From the NCBI RefSeq assembly GCF_900094805.1, contig NZ_FMAT01000006.1, positions 114,008 through 178,007 of the forward strand: a stretch of 64,000 nt of DNA, written 5' to 3'. The notes under the pieces were generated by a model, which was given only the letters and a program-made list of their open reading frames with translations, had not been told where the DNA came from and searched no databases. The position numbers and the translations under genes are program-made. Origin of the DNA: Arthrobacter sp. NIO-1057 (GTDB lineage: Bacteria; Actinomycetota; Actinomycetes; Actinomycetales; Micrococcaceae). Within the stretch, counting starts at the first letter, position 1; every line of letters begins with the position of its first letter. Below, one piece after another: positions 62,474 to 64,000 of the stretch.

Positions 62474-63427
62474 CTAGGCAAAACGGCTGGCGGTATCGCG
62501 CAAGATCTGACGGAAACCGGCTAGTTCGGTGACCACCTCGGCCGCGGTCTGTGGTGCCTGGACAAACTGGACTGCTTGACCTGCATATACCGGGGCCATG
62601 TTGGCTCGCGCTTCGGCGCGGGCCTGCAGCATCTCATCGCGTAGCTCCGGGGTTGCTTCCCACGAGGTCAAGTCATCATGAGTTTCACTGAATTCATTGC
62701 GTAGGGCGCGTCCGCCAAACTCGGCCGGCCAGGCAAGTTGCTGGGCGATATCAAAGGCCCGGGTATAGGTGGTGTCGTCCATTCCCGCTTGGCGTACGGC
62801 ACTCTTGAAGTTCTCGTGGCCTAAGGATTCGCTGGCCGATAAGAATCGCGTGCCGACCCAGGCTGCTTGGGCTCCCGCGGTCAGTGCTGCTGCGACTCCG
62901 TGAGCGGTGCCGATACCACCGGCCGCCACCACCGGTTTAGTGTGTTGCGCAGTAGCCAGTTGTAGCAACGGCAGGGTGGCTGACTCATTACGCCCGTGCC
63001 CACCTCCTTCACCACCACGAGCGATGATGATGTCGATGTCATCTTCCATGGCTCGTTCCAGTTCTGCAGCGTTACCAATCTGCATCGCAGTGAGCACTCC
63101 CGCTTCATGGGCTAATGCGGCACTGCGGGTGACGTCGCCGAAACTTAGCGAGACCAACGAGGGGGAGAATTCAAGGAAGCTTTCCAAGGGGGAGAGGTCA
63201 GCTTCCAATGACCATGCCATGAAGCCAACACCCCACGACGTCTCTAGGTCGGCAACGTGCCCTACCTGTTCTTTGATCCACTCGGTCTTGGGGGAACCGG
63301 AAACTCCGATCATGCCCACACCACCTGCCTGAGAAACAGCTGCGGCTAAGGCACCTCCTGCAGCGCCGGCCATAGGGGCATTGAAGATCGGTTCACGGTA
63401 GCCAAGGAGGTGCTGTAGGTCGCTCAT
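62474..63427 (-). CDS. Nitronate monooxygenase family flavoprotein
   Basis: A 317-residue FMN-dependent TIM-barrel enzyme. PIFNAPMAGAAGGALAAAVS (about 13-32) is the N-terminal FMN loop, GGEGGGHG (about 139-146) the Gly-rich phosphate loop with the catalytic-type His, and PVVAAGGIGTAHGVAAALTA (about 165-184) the second FMN strand. AWVGTRFLSASES follows. It oxidises alkyl nitronates such as propionate-3-nitronate, or is an enoyl-reductase-like relative. It is convergent with panC and divergent from the rrn operon. Confidence 0.92.
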   Translation of the reverse strand: MSDLQHLLGYREPIFNAPMAGAAGGALAAAVSQAGGVGMIGVSGSPKTEWIKEQVGHVADLETSWGVGFMAWSLEADLSPLESFLEFSPSLVSLSFGDVTRSAALAHEAGVLTAMQIGNAAELERAMEDDIDIIIARGGEGGGHGRNESATLPLLQLATAQHTKPVVAAGGIGTAHGVAAALTAGAQAAWVGTRFLSASESLGHENFKSAVRQAGMDDTTYTRAFDIAQQLAWPAEFGGRALRNEFSETHDDLTSWEATPELRDEMLQARAEARANMAPVYAGQAVQFVQAPQTAAEVVTELAGFRQILRDTASRFA

Positions 63428-63480
63428 GAGCCCAGACTAGAACAGCAAACTTGATGTGACCTAGAACGCGGCTCCTCGAT

Positions 63481-63509
63481 TTGTAACATCGTGAAAACCT
63501 CTGTATAGT
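63481..63509 (+). promoter_or_regulatory. rrn promoter P1
   Basis: -35 TTGTAA (63481-63486), a 17-base spacer and -10 TATAGT (63504-63509), about 365 bases upstream of the 16S gene. Confidence 0.75.
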
Positions 63510-63599
63510 TTTTATCTGTTGCCGGAACGGAAACAACACGGAATCTACGAGTTGTTTACCCGGTAGCCAATCACTTTTCACCGAAAGGTTTCACCGGTT

Positions 63600-63627
63600 T
63601 TGACCGGCTCTTGAAACATGGTAGGCT
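63600..63627 (+). promoter_or_regulatory. rrn promoter P2
   Basis: -35 TTGACC (63600-63605), a 16-base spacer and -10 TAGGCT (63622-63627). Second tandem promoter, about 245 bases before the 16S gene. Confidence 0.75.
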
Positions 63628-63690
63628 AGAAAAGTTGCTCCGGAGCGAAGCAGTCACCGAGTTTGAGGTGGTTGTGGTGTCGAGAGTGTT

Positions 63691-63720
63691 TGTTGTTTGA
63701 GAACTCAATAGTGTGCCAAG
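63691..63720 (+). promoter_or_regulatory. BoxA-like antitermination/processing element in the rrn leader
   Basis: TGTTGTTTGAGAACTCAATA and the following GTGTGCC resemble the conserved rrn leader element of actinobacteria (boxA-type TGTT..TTTGAGAACT). The stretch 63721-63872 is A+T-rich leader with no ORF. Confidence 0.6.
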
Positions 63721-63872
63721 TTTGTTGATACCGAATTATTTTTATTTGGTGAATACATAACATTTGCTTGAGGCATTACACCCCCGTGTAGTGTTCTTGA
63801 GTGTTTTTATTCGCCAGGATTTTTTCATTGATTCTCCCTTATTTTCCGAGGGGTTTCGGTGGCTTTTTGTTT

Positions 63873-64000
<128 letters not shown>

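Overview
The window looks like chromosomal DNA of a high-G+C Gram-positive bacterium of the Micrococcaceae (Arthrobacter/Glutamicibacter lineage). The reasons are the start of a 16S rRNA gene of that type at the right edge, the gene order hpt-ftsH-folE-folP-folB/K-DUF3180-PH-PH-DUF2520-panC, actinobacterial families (DUF993, DUF2342, DUF3180), and several genes that seem to be transcribed without a leader. The genus is an inference from about 128 bases of 16S and from gene content.

Left part (1-8760): a sugar-type catabolic operon on the minus strand (Gfo/Idh oxidoreductase, DUF993 aldolase-like protein, TIM-barrel isomerase, Gfo/Idh-DUF6807 fusion, M24 peptidase-like protein). It diverges from a LacI-family repressor, which is followed by an orphan sugar-binding lipoprotein. 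Matching LacI-type operators lie at the start sites of two well-formed promoters, so one repressor probably controls both units. Next come a degenerate kinase-fold protein and a beta-phosphoglucomutase/GH65 phosphorylase fusion (8771-13029).

13111-21451 is the most interesting block. It holds a fused two-domain ABC permease, a binding lipoprotein and an ATPase of the AfuABC/FbpABC type, a HAD phosphatase, an inositol-monophosphatase-family enzyme, a second LacI repressor, and a surface lipoprotein with the two signature motifs of multiple inositol polyphosphate phosphatase (RHGSR and HAE). Together they read as an outside-to-inside organophosphate (phytate or inositol/sugar phosphate) scavenging system under LacI control. 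A sugar-porter MFS gene converges on it.

23107-27383 is a thiamine salvage operon: promoter, TPP riboswitch, thiM, thiE, a thiD-tenA fusion, and an NCS2 permease that may import a thiamine precursor. 27388-39648 holds a GntR regulator with a large membrane protein, an aldehyde dehydrogenase, an amino acid permease, pgm, a DUF2975/XRE pair, a peptide transporter, an amidase, a rhodanese and pheA. 39721-43038 holds a lipid kinase, serS and a Cof-type HAD phosphatase.

43040-44550 is a small A+T-richer accessory island. It has a secreted protein with a Gly/Ala-rich hydrophobic C-terminal half bounded by two cysteines (bacteriocin-like), two small membrane proteins downstream (possible immunity), and possible very short ORFs. 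44554-50126 holds a SatD-like protein, a YczE/MocR divergent pair, two tiny membrane proteins, pcp, rmuC and ppa. 50224-62454 is the conserved cell-wall, tRNA, purine, protease, folate and pantothenate block, followed by a nitronate monooxygenase and an rrn operon with two tandem promoters, a leader and the 16S 5' end.

A pattern across the window is a TAnnnT -10 hexamer exactly six bases before the start codon (seven cases, plus a CATAAT case), sometimes overlapping the stop codon of the neighbouring gene. This points to widespread leaderless transcription.
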